This document shows positions 9,860 through 18,208 of a DNA stretch of 35,122 nucleotides, piece after piece; within the stretch, counting starts at the first letter, position 1; every line of letters starts with the position of its first letter. A model generated the notes under the pieces. That model was not told where the DNA came from. It saw only the letters and a list, made by a program, of their open reading frames with translations, and made no database searches. Source of the stretch: Sphingomonadaceae bacterium (GTDB lineage Bacteria > Pseudomonadota > Alphaproteobacteria > Sphingomonadales > Sphingomonadaceae); the NCBI GenBank assembly GCA_025359445.1, contig JANYGB010000001.1:1-35122 (forward strand). Direction: 5' to 3'. The position numbers and the translations under genes were made by a program.

Positions 9860-10738
9860 ATGGACATGCGTCCGCGCCGCAGCGCGCTGTTCCTGCCCGC
9901 ATCGAACCCGAAAGCGCTCGCCAAAGCGCGGGAGCTCGCCGCCGACGTGGTGATCCTCGACCTTGAGGACGCCGTCGCGCCTGAGGCCAAGGAAGCGGCG
10001 CGCGCAGCAGCGATCGCGGCAGTGCTTGAAGGCGGTTGGGGACGGCGCGAGCTAGTGATCCGGGTCAACGGCCTCGACAGTCCATGGGGCGCGGCCGATC
10101 TCGCCGCGGTGTCTGCGGCTGGACCAGACGCCGTTCTGGTGCCCAAGGTCAACGACTGCAACGGACTGCTGGCCTATAATGCCGCGCTGGCAGGTGCGCC
10201 GGGCGTGACGCGATTGTGGACGATGATCGAGACTTGCGCGGTGGTGCCTGAACTTGGCCGGCTGGCAGCACTCGGCGCTTCGACCCGGCTCGCAGCTTTT
10301 GTGCTTGGCACCAACGATCTGGCCAAGGACATGCGCGCGCAGCTCAAACCGGGCCGCGCACCATTCCTGCCTGTGCTGACTGCTGCGGTCTGCGCAGCAC
10401 GGGCGCATGGCCTCGCGGTGCTCGATGGGGTGTGCAACGAATTCCGCGATGCTGCTGCATTGACCCGTGAGGCTGAGCAGGGGCTGGAATTCGGGTTTGA
10501 CGGCAAATCACTGATTCACCCAGACCAGATCGAACCATGCAATGCGGTGTTCTCACCCAGCGCGGCAGAGCTCGATCAGGCCCGCGCGATTTTCGCTGCC
10601 TTTGCCGATCCCGAACACGCCAGCAAGGGCGCAATCCGGCTTGAAGGCGCAATGGTCGAGCTGCTTCACCTCGCTCAGGCACGGCGCACACTCGCGATCG
10701 CCGAAGCCATTTCGGGCGTTCAGCCCCAGGCGCGGTAA
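9860..10738 (+). CDS. HpcH/HpaI aldolase / CitE-like CoA-ester lyase
   Basis: A TIM-barrel lyase of the citrate lyase beta-subunit (CitE-like) family, about 292 residues. It opens RPRRSALFLPASNPKALAKA, followed by VVILDLEDAVAPEAKEAAR and LVIRVNG, then TMIETCAVV with the metal-binding Glu and a GFDGKSLIHPDQIE segment near the C-terminus. All are hallmarks of CitE and malyl-CoA/citramalyl-CoA lyase-type enzymes. The start is ATG at 9860; a TTG at 9851 overlapping the maeB stop is an alternative. Tight linkage to malic enzyme suggests a role in C4/C2 CoA-ester metabolism, but the substrate is not determinable. It runs into the convergent tauE-like gene with a 19-base overlap. Confidence 0.88.
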   Translation: MDMRPRRSALFLPASNPKALAKARELAADVVILDLEDAVAPEAKEAARAAAIAAVLEGGWGRRELVIRVNGLDSPWGAADLAAVSAAGPDAVLVPKVNDCNGLLAYNAALAGAPGVTRLWTMIETCAVVPELGRLAALGASTRLAAFVLGTNDLAKDMRAQLKPGRAPFLPVLTAAVCAARAHGLAVLDGVCNEFRDAAALTREAEQGLEFGFDGKSLIHPDQIEPCNAVFSPSAAELDQARAIFAAFADPEHASKGAIRLEGAMVELLHLAQARRTLAIAEAISGVQPQAR

Positions 10739-11487
10739 ACCCCGAACATGCTGGTCAGGGTCAGGACGATCCCGACCAGCACCAGCATGACCTTGGGGTT
10801 GAAATGCTTGGCTGCCCAAGCGCCGAATGGAGCAGCAAGCAATCCGCCGATCAGCAGGCCAAGCGTCGCCCCGGCAACATCGGCGAGGCCAAGGTTCCAG
10901 ATGAACGCGGCCGAGACTGACACTGTCAGGAAAAATTCGACAGTGTTGACCGTGCCCACGATCTTGCGCGGGTCGGCGCCCTGGATCAGCAGATTTGAGG
11001 TTACCACTGGGCCCCAGCCGCCGCCGCCGGCCGCATCGAGGAACCCGCCGAACAATCCCAGCGGTGCGATGAACCTGGCATCGCGCAACTTGGGCGGATA
11101 GAACAATCCGCGAAACAGGATGTAAAGCCCGATTGCCGAGAGATAGATCAGCACAAACGGCTTAACCACCGCGGCATCGATCGAGGTGAGCACGTAAGCC
11201 CCGAGCAATCCCCCGACCAAGCCGGGGACCAGCAACCGGAAGAACAACTTTTTGTCGACGTTGCCGTGCAGCAAGTGGCTGATCCCCGATACTGCCGTGG
11301 TGAAGCATTCAACAATATGCACCCGCTGTGAGGCCAGCGCCGGAGGCACTCCCATCACCGCGACCAACAGCGTGTTGGAGATCACGCCGAAGGCCATGCC
11401 CAGCGCGCCATCGACCAACTGCGCCGCAAAGCCGACGCCAATGAACGGCAGCAGCGCTTCCAGGTTGAAGTGCGACAAGTCAAACAC
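10720..11487 (-). CDS. TauE/SafE family membrane transporter
   Basis: A polytopic inner-membrane protein of about 255 residues with roughly eight hydrophobic helices. The start segment LLPFIGVGFAAQLVDGALGM and the internal repeat-like LGLFGGFLDAAGGGGWGPVV fit the duplicated glycine-rich half repeats of the TauE/SafE family, which exports sulfite or organosulfur anions. The start is GTG at 11487 because a GGAGG lies seven bases upstream; an in-frame TTG 18 bases earlier is weaker. It is convergent with and overlaps the CitE-like gene. The substrate is unknown. Confidence 0.88.
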   Translation of the reverse strand: MFDLSHFNLEALLPFIGVGFAAQLVDGALGMAFGVISNTLLVAVMGVPPALASQRVHIVECFTTAVSGISHLLHGNVDKKLFFRLLVPGLVGGLLGAYVLTSIDAAVVKPFVLIYLSAIGLYILFRGLFYPPKLRDARFIAPLGLFGGFLDAAGGGGWGPVVTSNLLIQGADPRKIVGTVNTVEFFLTVSVSAAFIWNLGLADVAGATLGLLIGGLLAAPFGAWAAKHFNPKVMLVLVGIVLTLTSMFGVYRAWG

Positions 11488-11618
11488 GCGGCAGCCTCCA
11501 GGCAATCCTCAGATTGTCGGATAGAGTTTGTGCCGGGATTGAGCGACAAAGAAAAACGCTCGCACGGCAAATCGAAAGCATGGTGCGGCGAGATGCGGAT
11601 ACGGAGTGGAGGTCAGAA

Positions 11619-11864
11619 CTATCGCGCAGCGAGTATTCGCGCCCCGTGCGGTTTGGCTGCGGCCTGCTTGGATACTTTGACGCAGCGCGCCTCGACAAGC
11701 GGATAGTCGGCACGCATCGCAATATCGCTATTCAGCGCTGGCTCGACCTGCGCCTTGCACTGCGCTGCGGCCGAATAGACTTGCTGGGGCGCGGCGATCT
11801 GTTCGCATGCGCTTCCATCGTCGGCACAGCCGAACATCAGCAATGTGTACAAGGCCAGGCTCAT
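11619..11864 (-). CDS. small secreted-type protein of 81 residues
   Basis: Begins MSLALYTLLMFGCADDGSAC, a short hydrophobic N-terminus that could be a signal or anchor, followed by a domain with four cysteines in total (residues around 13, 20, 36 and 61), compatible with disulfides outside the cytoplasm. An AGGAG lies seven bases before the ATG, which supports translation. The pattern of an Ala-rich stretch with ADYP and AxC resembles an unnamed family I have seen in sphingomonads, but I cannot assign a function. It stands alone between the racemase and tauE-like genes on the same strand. Confidence 0.65.
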   Translation of the reverse strand: MSLALYTLLMFGCADDGSACEQIAAPQQVYSAAAQCKAQVEPALNSDIAMRADYPLVEARCVKVSKQAAAKPHGARILAAR

Positions 11865-11914
11865 GTCTGCACTCCTCGCCCGATCAACCGGCCAGCGCAG
11901 ACAAAGTTCCCGGC

Positions 11915-12613
11915 TCAGTCCTCGCCTAGCGCAAGTTTTACAGCAGCGGCAGCGTGCAACGCCGTGGTGTCAAATAACGGAACTGCGCTGTCCTCGGCAC
12001 CGATCAGCAGCATGATCTCGGTGCAGCCGAGCACGATGCCTTGCGCGCCGCCCGCCACCAGCCGCGCGATCACTTCGCGGTAGGCTGCGCGCGATGCCTC
12101 AGTGACCGTTCCCGCAACCAACTCGTCATAGATTACCTGATGGACCAATGCGCGGTCAGCCGCATCGGGCACCAGCACTTCGAGCCCGTGGCGCTGCGCC
12201 AAGCGGTCCTTGTAGAACCCCTGCTCCATCGTGAAGGCGGTGCCGAGCAGCCCGACCTTGTGCAGCCCCGCCGCCCGGATCGCCGCGCCGGCCGGGTCGG
12301 CGATATGGAGCAGCGGAATACCGGCTGCCGCTTCGACTTCATCCGCCATCAGGTGCATTGTGTTGGTACAGATCAGCAGCTGTTCCGCGCCGGCCCCGGC
12401 CAGCCGCCGGGCGGCATCGATCATCAGCGCGGTCAGCGCGGGCCAGTCGCCGGCATGCTGGAGCGCCTCGATCTCGGCGAAATCGAACGACCACAGCAGC
12501 ACCCTTGCCGAGGCGGTTGGCCCCCGCGCCGCGCGCACGCCTTCGTTGATCAGCCGGTAATACTGCGCCGAGCTTTCCCAGCTCATCCCGCCGATCAATC
12601 CGAGCAATTTCAT
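11915..12613 (-). CDS. aspartate/glutamate racemase family protein
   Basis: A 232-residue cofactor-independent racemase of the Asp/Glu/hydantoin family. The start is KLLGLIGGMSWESSAQYY, as in YgeA-type amino acid racemases. The two catalytic cysteines are present in ICTNTMH (Cys82) and LGCTEI (Cys197), placed one per domain. It probably interconverts L- and D-forms of an amino acid in the cytoplasm. Its start overlaps the end of trmB by 4 bases, so the two are translationally coupled. The precise substrate is uncertain. Confidence 0.9.
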   Translation of the reverse strand: MKLLGLIGGMSWESSAQYYRLINEGVRAARGPTASARVLLWSFDFAEIEALQHAGDWPALTALMIDAARRLAGAGAEQLLICTNTMHLMADEVEAAAGIPLLHIADPAGAAIRAAGLHKVGLLGTAFTMEQGFYKDRLAQRHGLEVLVPDAADRALVHQVIYDELVAGTVTEASRAAYREVIARLVAGGAQGIVLGCTEIMLLIGAEDSAVPLFDTTALHAAAAVKLALGED

Positions 12614-13329
12614 GCCCGGCGCCGATAGCGGAAATACCAGACCTCGTGGTCATAGACGGTGCGCGCTTTGACTTCATAGCGGGTTTCGGGCCAGCCGCTT
12701 GGGCGATGCTGGAATTCGCCCGGAGCATTACACAACCATTCAAACTGGTGCGTGTGGCGGCGCATCACCATCAAGGCGTGGCGCAAATAAACCGCGTGGT
12801 CAGTGCCGAATCGAAATTCGCCACCCGGTCTCATTTTCGCCGCGAACAGATCGAGCGGACCGTCGTTCATCATCCGCCGCTTGGCATGGCGCGCCTTGGG
12901 CCACGGGTCGGGATGGAGCAGGTAGAGGAAACTTAGCGAGCCGTCGGGAATGCGCTGCAATACCTCGAGCGCGTCGCCATGGTGGATCCTCACATTACCG
13001 AGCGGCGGATGGGCACCGCCATCGCCATCGACGTGCATCAGCGCCTGCGCCACGCCGTTGAGAAACGGTTCGGCCCCGATAAAGCCGTGATCGGGCAGCA
13101 TGTCGGCGCGCGCCGCGATATGCTCGCCCCCGCCGAAGCCGATCTCAAAATGCAGTGCGCGTTCGTCGCCGAACAGCACCCGCGATGTAACCGGCCCTTC
13201 CTCGGGCATGGCAATGCGCGGCAGCAAGGTATCGACCAGCCCTTGCTGCCCGGCGCGCAATGGCTTGCCCTTGGAGCGGCCATAGAGCCGGTTAAGCGTG
13301 ATCGGATCGCCGGGTTTGTGCGCGGTCAT
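12610..13329 (-). CDS. trmB: tRNA (guanine-N7-)-methyltransferase
   Basis: Methylates G46 in the tRNA variable loop using SAM. The 239-residue protein has the SAM-binding motif HFEIGFGGGEHIAARA (about residues 60-75), then FIGAEPF, the NVRIHHGDALEVL segment and the TrmB signature HPDPWPKARHAKRRM. The C-terminal WPETRYEVKARTVYDHEVWY is also typical. It is the first gene of a pair with the racemase. In relatives trmB often follows metK; here a ~350-base non-coding stretch lies upstream instead. Confidence 0.96.
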   Translation of the reverse strand: MTAHKPGDPITLNRLYGRSKGKPLRAGQQGLVDTLLPRIAMPEEGPVTSRVLFGDERALHFEIGFGGGEHIAARADMLPDHGFIGAEPFLNGVAQALMHVDGDGGAHPPLGNVRIHHGDALEVLQRIPDGSLSFLYLLHPDPWPKARHAKRRMMNDGPLDLFAAKMRPGGEFRFGTDHAVYLRHALMVMRRHTHQFEWLCNAPGEFQHRPSGWPETRYEVKARTVYDHEVWYFRYRRRA

Positions 13330-13621
13330 GCCCCGCCGCTAGCCGATTGCATCGTTCACTCCAACCCTGGTTTCATTCGCGCCGCAGCGCGCTAGTCTTG
13401 TGCGCTGCGCTGTGCGTTCACCGGACAGGTGACTGGCTGAAGGATTTCATTTTCCTACAGGATGCCCGGCGGGATATGCTGCGGTTCGCTCTTTGCCATT
13501 GTTGGACGCTTTGCCTGGCGCAAGACCAATTGCCGCACGCGGTTTCGCTGCACTTTCGGTTCGGTATGCGGCCGTGCCGACCGTGTGGTTTTAGTGTGAC
13601 CTTCGTGTGACGTTTACCGGA
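13330..13621. other. non-coding gap between trmB and the ctrA terminator
   Basis: About 290 bases with no supportable gene. A plus-strand reading frame at 13347-13610 is Cys/His/Arg-rich, begins without a ribosome binding site and matches no family I know. A small repeat GTGTGAC occurs twice near 13595-13612. The trmB promoter must lie here but no convincing -35/-10 pair was seen. Confidence 0.4.
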
Positions 13622-13660
13622 CGAAAACGAAAACGGCCCGCCTCTTTCGAGACGGGCCGT
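13622..13660 (-). terminator. rho-independent terminator of ctrA
   Basis: On the minus strand, 24 bases after the ctrA stop, ACGGCCCGTCTC and GAGGCGGGCCGT form a 12-bp stem around a GAAA tetraloop, followed by TTTTCGTTTTCG. One position is G-U on the minus-strand RNA but C-A on the plus strand, so the hairpin is oriented to terminate ctrA. Confidence 0.9.
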
Positions 13661-13683
13661 CTTTCGGCCAAAACTGAATGGGC

Positions 13684-14379
13684 TTAGGCGGCCTGGGCTT
13701 CCTCGCCCGGATCGCGCAGCACATAGCCGCGGCCCCAGACGGTTTCGATGTAGTTTTCACCATTGCAGGCATGCGCCAGTTTCTTGCGCAGCTTGCAGAT
13801 GAATACGTCGATGATCTTGAGTTCGGGTTCATCCATCCCGCCGTAGAGATGGTTGAGGAACATTTCCTTGGTCAGCGTGGTGCCCTTGCGCAGGCTCAGC
13901 AGCTCGAGCATCGCATATTCCTTGCCGGTCAGGTGGACGCGGGCACTGTCGACTTCGACCGTCTTGGCATCAAGGTTGACCGCCAGCTTGCCGGTGCGGA
14001 TGACCGACTGCGAATGGCCTTTTGAACGGCGCACAACCGCGTGGATGCGGGCGACCAGTTCTTCGCGGTGGAACGGCTTGGTCACGTAATCGTCAGCGCC
14101 AAAGCCGAAGCTGCGGACCTTGGAGTCCATTTCCGAGATGCCCGAAAGGATCAGCACCGGGGTCTGCACCTTGGCAACGCGGAGCTTTTTGAGCACGTCA
14201 TATCCGTGCATATCGGGCAGGTTCAGATCGAGCAGGATGATATCGTAATCATACAGCTTGCCCAGATCCAAGCCTTCTTCGCCCAGATCGGTCGAATAGA
14301 CGTTGAACCCCTCGGTAGTAAGCATCAGTTCAATAGCCCGCGCCGTGGTCGGCTCGTCTTCAATTAGCAACACGCGCAT
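13684..14379 (-). CDS. ctrA: cell-cycle response regulator CtrA
   Basis: An OmpR-type response regulator of 231 residues. The receiver domain starts [20 protein letters not shown], with phospho-acceptor Asp51 in [14 protein letters not shown] and Lys in YVTKPF. The DNA-binding winged helix ends [17 protein letters not shown]. Sequence, length and the final Ala-rich tail (EEAQAA, similar to the proteolysis-sensitive Ala-Ala end of Caulobacter CtrA) identify CtrA rather than a generic regulator. I start at ATG 14379 because GGGGA lies seven bases upstream and because the family begins there. CtrA controls division, motility and, in many alphaproteobacteria, GTA genes. A strong terminator follows. 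Confidence 0.96.
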   Translation of the reverse strand: MRVLLIEDEPTTARAIELMLTTEGFNVYSTDLGEEGLDLGKLYDYDIILLDLNLPDMHGYDVLKKLRVAKVQTPVLILSGISEMDSKVRSFGFGADDYVTKPFHREELVARIHAVVRRSKGHSQSVIRTGKLAVNLDAKTVEVDSARVHLTGKEYAMLELLSLRKGTTLTKEMFLNHLYGGMDEPELKIIDVFICKLRKKLAHACNGENYIETVWGRGYVLRDPGEEAQAA

Positions 14380-14520
14380 GGGTAGTCCCCTTTTGCCCCG
14401 AATTCCGCAAACGCTAACCCTTTGGAAAGGGTCATTGCCTGCCATTAACCATATGACCAATGAAGATGAAAGGTTAATTTCTCGTAAACGGCGCAACTGC
14501 GCGAGTCGCTTGATGGGGTG
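14380..14520 (-). promoter_or_regulatory. ctrA upstream region with CtrA half-site and GANTC
   Basis: On the plus strand TTAACCAT (14445-14452) matches the known CtrA half-site, and GGTTAA at 14472-14477 forms an inverted partner 21 bases away. A GAGTC at 14503-14507 is a GANTC site, the target of the CcrM methyltransferase. In Caulobacter both CtrA binding and GANTC methylation act on ctrA promoters; their action here is inferred. Confidence 0.5.
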
Positions 14521-14593
14521 CGAACCGGCCATCTGGCCTGTCCTGGCAACACCAAAGCTTATCGCAAAGGCGGAACACGCACCCGACCAAAAC

Positions 14594-15007
14594 TCAACCC
14601 GATACTACAACCGTCTCGGGATGGTGCCGGTCGAGATGCCGGCGAATAATCTTGAGGTTGCGGGTGTTCGACCGAAACGCAAAATCGAACAGATCGCCAA
14701 CCAGCGGCACCGCGCCGACCAAACTGTCGATCCCGACGTTGCCGGCCATGCGCCACAGCTGCCAGCGCGGCATGCCAATGTTGCGCGCTTCCCACACCAT
14801 GTAGAGCCCCATTGCCGCAGTGACGACGTCGCCCGCCACAGGGATCAGCCCGACAATCGCATCGAGCCCGACTTTGCGGCCGCCCAGTCCGGGTACTTCG
14901 AACAGGCCTTCGAGCAAGTTCTCAAGCGCTTCGACCCGGCGGCGGACCGATTGAGGATCAGTGCCGAGTGGCAACGCTTCCGTCATTCGCTGTGGTTTGA
15001 CTGGCAT
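14594..15007 (-). CDS. DUF4112 domain protein
   Basis: A 137-residue protein with the DUF4112 core: an N-terminal helix ([17 protein letters not shown]), then [20 protein letters not shown] and, later, [20 protein letters not shown]. The repeated Ile/Val-Pro-x-x-Gly-Asp segments are moderately hydrophobic and may associate with the membrane. Family members are widespread and uncharacterised. It lies 42 bases after the solute-binding protein gene on the same strand, so the two may be cotranscribed. Confidence 0.88.
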   Translation of the reverse strand: MPVKPQRMTEALPLGTDPQSVRRRVEALENLLEGLFEVPGLGGRKVGLDAIVGLIPVAGDVVTAAMGLYMVWEARNIGMPRWQLWRMAGNVGIDSLVGAVPLVGDLFDFAFRSNTRNLKIIRRHLDRHHPETVVVSG

Positions 15008-15049
15008 GGCTGCGACACCCCTGACGCGGGCATGATGCGCCCGCGGTGA

Positions 15050-16540
15050 CTATTTGGGGATGAACGCCAGCGGCATCAAGGGATGGACCCCCCAGCGGTT
15101 GGGGGCGAAGCCACTGGTACTGCTGACCAGCGACCAGCGGATCGGCATCCCGAACGGGATGTAGGCATTCGCCATGGTCAACTGCGCTTCGGCTTGAGCA
15201 TAAAGATCGGCGCGCTTGATCAGGCCCGGCTCAGCCTGTGCTTCGGCCACCAGTGTGTCAGCCGCCACACTGCACAAGGCGCGAGCATTGGCACAGCTGA
15301 GCTGGTTGAAGAACCATGCGGGGCGATCATAACGCGCCATCCGGTCGACCAGCCGCAAATCAGCATCGGCGCCCATCCCGACACGCTGCAGGCCCAGGCC
15401 AATCGCTTTGAGATCGGTGGTCAGCCGTGCGAACAACAAATCGGCACCTGGCCCGCTCGGCAGCGCTATGCGCAGCGTTACCGGACTATGCCCGACAGCC
15501 TTCCATTGCATTACCCGCGCTGCGGCCTGCGCATGGCGCTCATCCATCGAGCGGCCCAGCCAGCGTTCGGCAATCGTTCCGTTATCGCCTTCCAGCCCGG
15601 GATTGATCACTCGGGTAGTGGCGGTCCAACCGCCGATGTTGAACGCTGCGATCAGCGCCTCGCGATCGATCGCCATGGCAATCGCCTCGCGATTTTCCGG
15701 CTTCGCCAGAAATCCGTCGGCCTGCACCACCGCCAGACCGAATAGTCCGGCGACGGGATCGAGTCGGATCGAGCCGCGACCGACCCCGGCCACATCAAGC
15801 CGCGGAAAATCAACGAACCCTCCGCCAAGCACAAGGTCGGCTTGCCCTGCATTGAACAGCTCGATCGCGCGCGCTCCAGGTGCAGCCGAAAGCCGCAGCG
15901 GGCGCACCAGCTTCGACCAGTTTTCCTGCTGAGGCAGCCCGCGATCCTCTGGGGGGATTGCGCGCAGCAGCACCCCGGTGAGCTGGCGCTCCTTGTCGTT
16001 ATCGCGCCGCGCTTTCATCGGTCCAGCGCCTCGCCCGGCATTTATCACGCCCAGTTCGGGCTGCGCGAGCAGTTGGAGCATATCGGGCATCTGCTGGCTG
16101 AGCCTGATCTCGATCACCCGGCCGGCCATTGCCCGCACTTCCTCGATCAAGCCCAGATCGGCTCCAAGCGGTTGCCCAGACTGGGCCCGGATCGCCTGCA
16201 TCAATGCGGCACGCGTGCTTTCGGCGTTGATCGGGGTGCCATCGGACCAGGTCCCGTCGCGCAGCCGGAAAATATAGCTCATCCCGTCGTCGGTAACGAT
16301 CCAGCGGTCGGCCAGTGCGGGGACTACGCGGCCTTGCTCGTCGAAGGCTACCAGCCCTTCGGTCGTCGCCGCTCGGAGCTGTTGCGCGGCCAGCGGCAAC
16401 TGCGCCCCGCCAACAAAAGTCGAGCTTGGCTCGCCAATCGCCAGCACCTCGACGGGACGATCATCATTGCCAAAACAACCGCCAAGGGCCGCTGGCAGGG
16501 CCAATGCGCTGAATGCCAGAAATTTGCGGAGCGGCGGCAT
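15050..16540 (-). CDS. peptide-type ABC transporter solute-binding lipoprotein
   Basis: A family 5 extracellular solute-binding protein (DppA/OppA-like), 496 residues. The N-terminus MPPLRKFLAFSALALPAALG is a signal peptide, followed by GC to give a lipobox and an expected lipid-modified cysteine. The mature region has TTEGLVAFDEQGRVVPALAD and YIFRLRDGTWSDGTPINAES, classic SBP family 5 segments. No permease or ATPase genes lie nearby, so this is an orphan binding protein. A GTG 36 bases upstream could extend it; I chose the ATG because it places the signal peptide at the very start. Confidence 0.87.
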   Translation of the reverse strand: MPPLRKFLAFSALALPAALGGCFGNDDRPVEVLAIGEPSSTFVGGAQLPLAAQQLRAATTEGLVAFDEQGRVVPALADRWIVTDDGMSYIFRLRDGTWSDGTPINAESTRAALMQAIRAQSGQPLGADLGLIEEVRAMAGRVIEIRLSQQMPDMLQLLAQPELGVINAGRGAGPMKARRDNDKERQLTGVLLRAIPPEDRGLPQQENWSKLVRPLRLSAAPGARAIELFNAGQADLVLGGGFVDFPRLDVAGVGRGSIRLDPVAGLFGLAVVQADGFLAKPENREAIAMAIDREALIAAFNIGGWTATTRVINPGLEGDNGTIAERWLGRSMDERHAQAAARVMQWKAVGHSPVTLRIALPSGPGADLLFARLTTDLKAIGLGLQRVGMGADADLRLVDRMARYDRPAWFFNQLSCANARALCSVAADTLVAEAQAEPGLIKRADLYAQAEAQLTMANAYIPFGMPIRWSLVSSTSGFAPNRWGVHPLMPLAFIPK

Positions 16541-16609
16541 GGTAGGCAGTCTTATCGGACTTTGCAGTCCGGGCACAGCCGCTTTAGAACCGCGGTGGCG
16601 ATTGCCCCG

Positions 16610-16969
16610 TCATAGCTTGCGCATAGCACCTTGTTCCAAAACGGTGAGCGGCGGGCGGACGAAGCGGGGTGTGCTTTCGCCCACTTCAAGCGGCGCACGG
16701 ACGACTTTGGGATCAATGTCTTCGCGGAAAGCGATGCCAAACCGGCTATCTTGGACCCAGGCAACCGACCCTTCGACCCAGCCGATATTGCGGATGTTGA
16801 CCCAGGCGACTTGGCCGCGCTGCGCGGATGGGCCGCCTTCTGCCATCAATCCGCCAGCCGAGAGGTTGCGCACCCGAATCCGGTGGTCGCCCTCGATGCC
16901 GTCGATCCGCAGGTCCGCCATAACGAACAGGCTGTCGCGCGCGATCTGCCGGTGTTCGCTATCGGACAT
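16610..16969 (-). CDS. PilZ domain protein
   Basis: A 119-residue single-domain protein. RIDGIEGDHRIRVRNLSAGG carries the Asn-Leu-Ser-Ala-Gly-Gly motif of PilZ domains, and an N-terminal HRQIARDSLF supplies the basic residues, although the usual RxxxR spacing is relaxed (the arginines of HRQIAR lie four residues apart). PilZ domains bind cyclic di-GMP. It starts at ATG 16969 (MSDSEHRQ); an upstream TTG-type extension is Cys/Arg rich and unconvincing. Its target process is unknown. Confidence 0.82.
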   Translation of the reverse strand: MSDSEHRQIARDSLFVMADLRIDGIEGDHRIRVRNLSAGGLMAEGGPSAQRGQVAWVNIRNIGWVEGSVAWVQDSRFGIAFREDIDPKVVRAPLEVGESTPRFVRPPLTVLEQGAMRKL

Positions 16970-17092
16970 GACGGTTCGAATTCTCCTGGCTCGAGCGAGG
17001 CAAAATCTCGGGTTCACGCAGGCATACGCCCTGCAATCTGTTTGAACCGTAAAGCGCAATGGCAAAAAAGCAGTTAATGCAGGAGCAGGAAA

Positions 17093-17551
17093 TCAATCGT
17101 CACGCGATATTTTTTCGCGGCGCTCATGGGCTTCCTGAGCTTCGACCGTCATGGTCGCGATCGGGCGGGCGGAAAGCCGGCCGAGGCCGATCGGTTCGCC
17201 GGTGACTTCGCAGTAACCGTATTCGCCTTCCTCGATCCGCCGCAATGCCGAATCGATCTTGGAAATAAGCTTGCGCTGACGATCGCGGGTGCGCAATTCG
17301 ATGCCCCAATCGGTCTCGCTCGACGCGCGGTCGTTAAGATCGGGTTCGCGGATCGGACCATCCTGCAATTGCTGGAGCGTATCCTGCGCCGCGAGATGGA
17401 TCAGCTTTTTCCATTCGAGCAGCAACCGGCGGTAATAGTCCAACTGCGGCTCTGCCATATAAGGGTCGGCTTCGCTGGGGGCATAATCGCCCGCAATCGC
17501 CCGCTTTGCCTTCGCCAGGACGTCAATCTCTTCACCGAGAACCGTCGCCAT
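17093..17551 (-). CDS. dksA: RNA polymerase-binding transcription factor DksA
   Basis: DksA binds the RNA polymerase secondary channel and works with ppGpp. The 152-residue product has the two-helix coiled coil (residues about 35-110), with the acidic tip region around NDRASSETDWGIELRTRD, and a C-terminal finger starting YGYCEVTGEPIGLGRL. Only Cys114 of the four zinc ligands remains; the others are Thr, Thr and Ala, the pattern I know from alphaproteobacterial DksA. The start is ATG 17551 with GGAG five bases upstream; the longer frame to 17665 lacks support. Confidence 0.93.
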   Translation of the reverse strand: MATVLGEEIDVLAKAKRAIAGDYAPSEADPYMAEPQLDYYRRLLLEWKKLIHLAAQDTLQQLQDGPIREPDLNDRASSETDWGIELRTRDRQRKLISKIDSALRRIEEGEYGYCEVTGEPIGLGRLSARPIATMTVEAQEAHERREKISRDD

Positions 17552-17875
17552 AAACTCTCCACACAAAACCGGGTCTGCCTCGAGGTGCTGCGGCTTCGGG
17601 TAATCCCGATAGCCCCCCAGTGCCGGTCCGAGCGCGCCTATAGTGCTGGGTAGATTCCCGCACAAGCGCCAATCAGTGCCGCCTTTAGATTGGCAAATAT
17701 TAGGCGCGCGTTAACGCGGAGCCACGCCAAACCGACATATTTGGCGAGTACGACCGCCCCGTGAGGGTCCATGCCGAAACAAATCTGTGCCCACGTTAAC
17801 CTTTTGTTGAGCATGTTCGGGAAGGTTCAGGCTTGTCGGCAGGCTTGGGGGCTTGTCCAATTGGGGTACACCGAG
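17552..17875. other. divergent intergenic region dksA / Sel1 gene
   Basis: About 320 bases without a gene. It holds the likely dksA promoter (17637-17665), a TTAACC (17799-17804 area), and a T/A-rich stretch near 17690-17700. No open reading frame here has a credible start signal. No clear promoter for the rightward Sel1 gene was identified. Confidence 0.45.
17637..17665 (-). promoter_or_regulatory. candidate dksA sigma70-type promoter
   Basis: Reading the minus strand, TTGTGC (17665-17660) and TATAGG (17642-17637) are separated by exactly 17 bases, about 90 bases before the dksA start. Both hexamers are close to consensus. There is no experimental support. Confidence 0.45.
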
Positions 17876-18205
17876 ATGAGCATTGCCTGGATCCAGAACG
17901 GCGCAGCAACTGCCGCCCACGAAACCAACGAAGACCTGCTGGTCGCCAGCTGCCTGGCCGCTGCGGCGCAAGGCGAGATCAGCGCCTACTACGATCTGGG
18001 GGTAGCCTATTCGACCGGCAGCCACGGGGTTGGTTGCGACCTGATTGAAGCGCACAAATGGTTCAACCTTGCGGCTGTCTCGGGCCACGACGAAGCGCAG
18101 ATGTGCCGCGCCGACATTTCTGATGAAATGACCGCCCGCGAAATCGCCGAAGCTCAGCGCCGCGCGCGCGAATGGATCTCCGCATCGCACCGCCGCGCGG
18201 CCTGA
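17876..18205 (+). CDS. Sel1-repeat (TPR-like) protein
   Basis: A 109-residue protein starting MSIAWIQNGAATAAHETNED. The segment QGEISAYYDLGVAYSTGSHG, followed by DLIEAHKWFNLAAVSGHDEA, shows one to two Sel1 repeats with the conserved LGVAY and KWF.LAA features. It is probably a protein-protein interaction module. There is no signal peptide, so a cytoplasmic location is likely. A longer frame begins at 17771 but Met at 17876 fits the length of family members. It converges on the GNAT/FemAB-like gene with only 3 bases between stops. Confidence 0.82.
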   Translation: MSIAWIQNGAATAAHETNEDLLVASCLAAAAQGEISAYYDLGVAYSTGSHGVGCDLIEAHKWFNLAAVSGHDEAQMCRADISDEMTAREIAEAQRRAREWISASHRRAA

Positions 18206-18208
18206 CAT

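Noticed and set aside
11531..11569. Nested inverted repeat (TGCCG, GAGCG / CGCTC, CGGCA) upstream of the tauE-like gene
   Set aside because: Stems are short and neither strand has a following T-run; not strong enough to call a terminator.
13347..13610. 87-codon plus-strand frame between trmB and ctrA
   Set aside because: No ribosome binding site, unusual Cys/His/Arg composition, no known domain; runs toward the ctrA terminator.
14303..15049. 248-codon plus-strand frame over the ctrA 5' region and DUF4112
   Set aside because: It is antisense to two well-supported genes and crosses the ctrA regulatory region.
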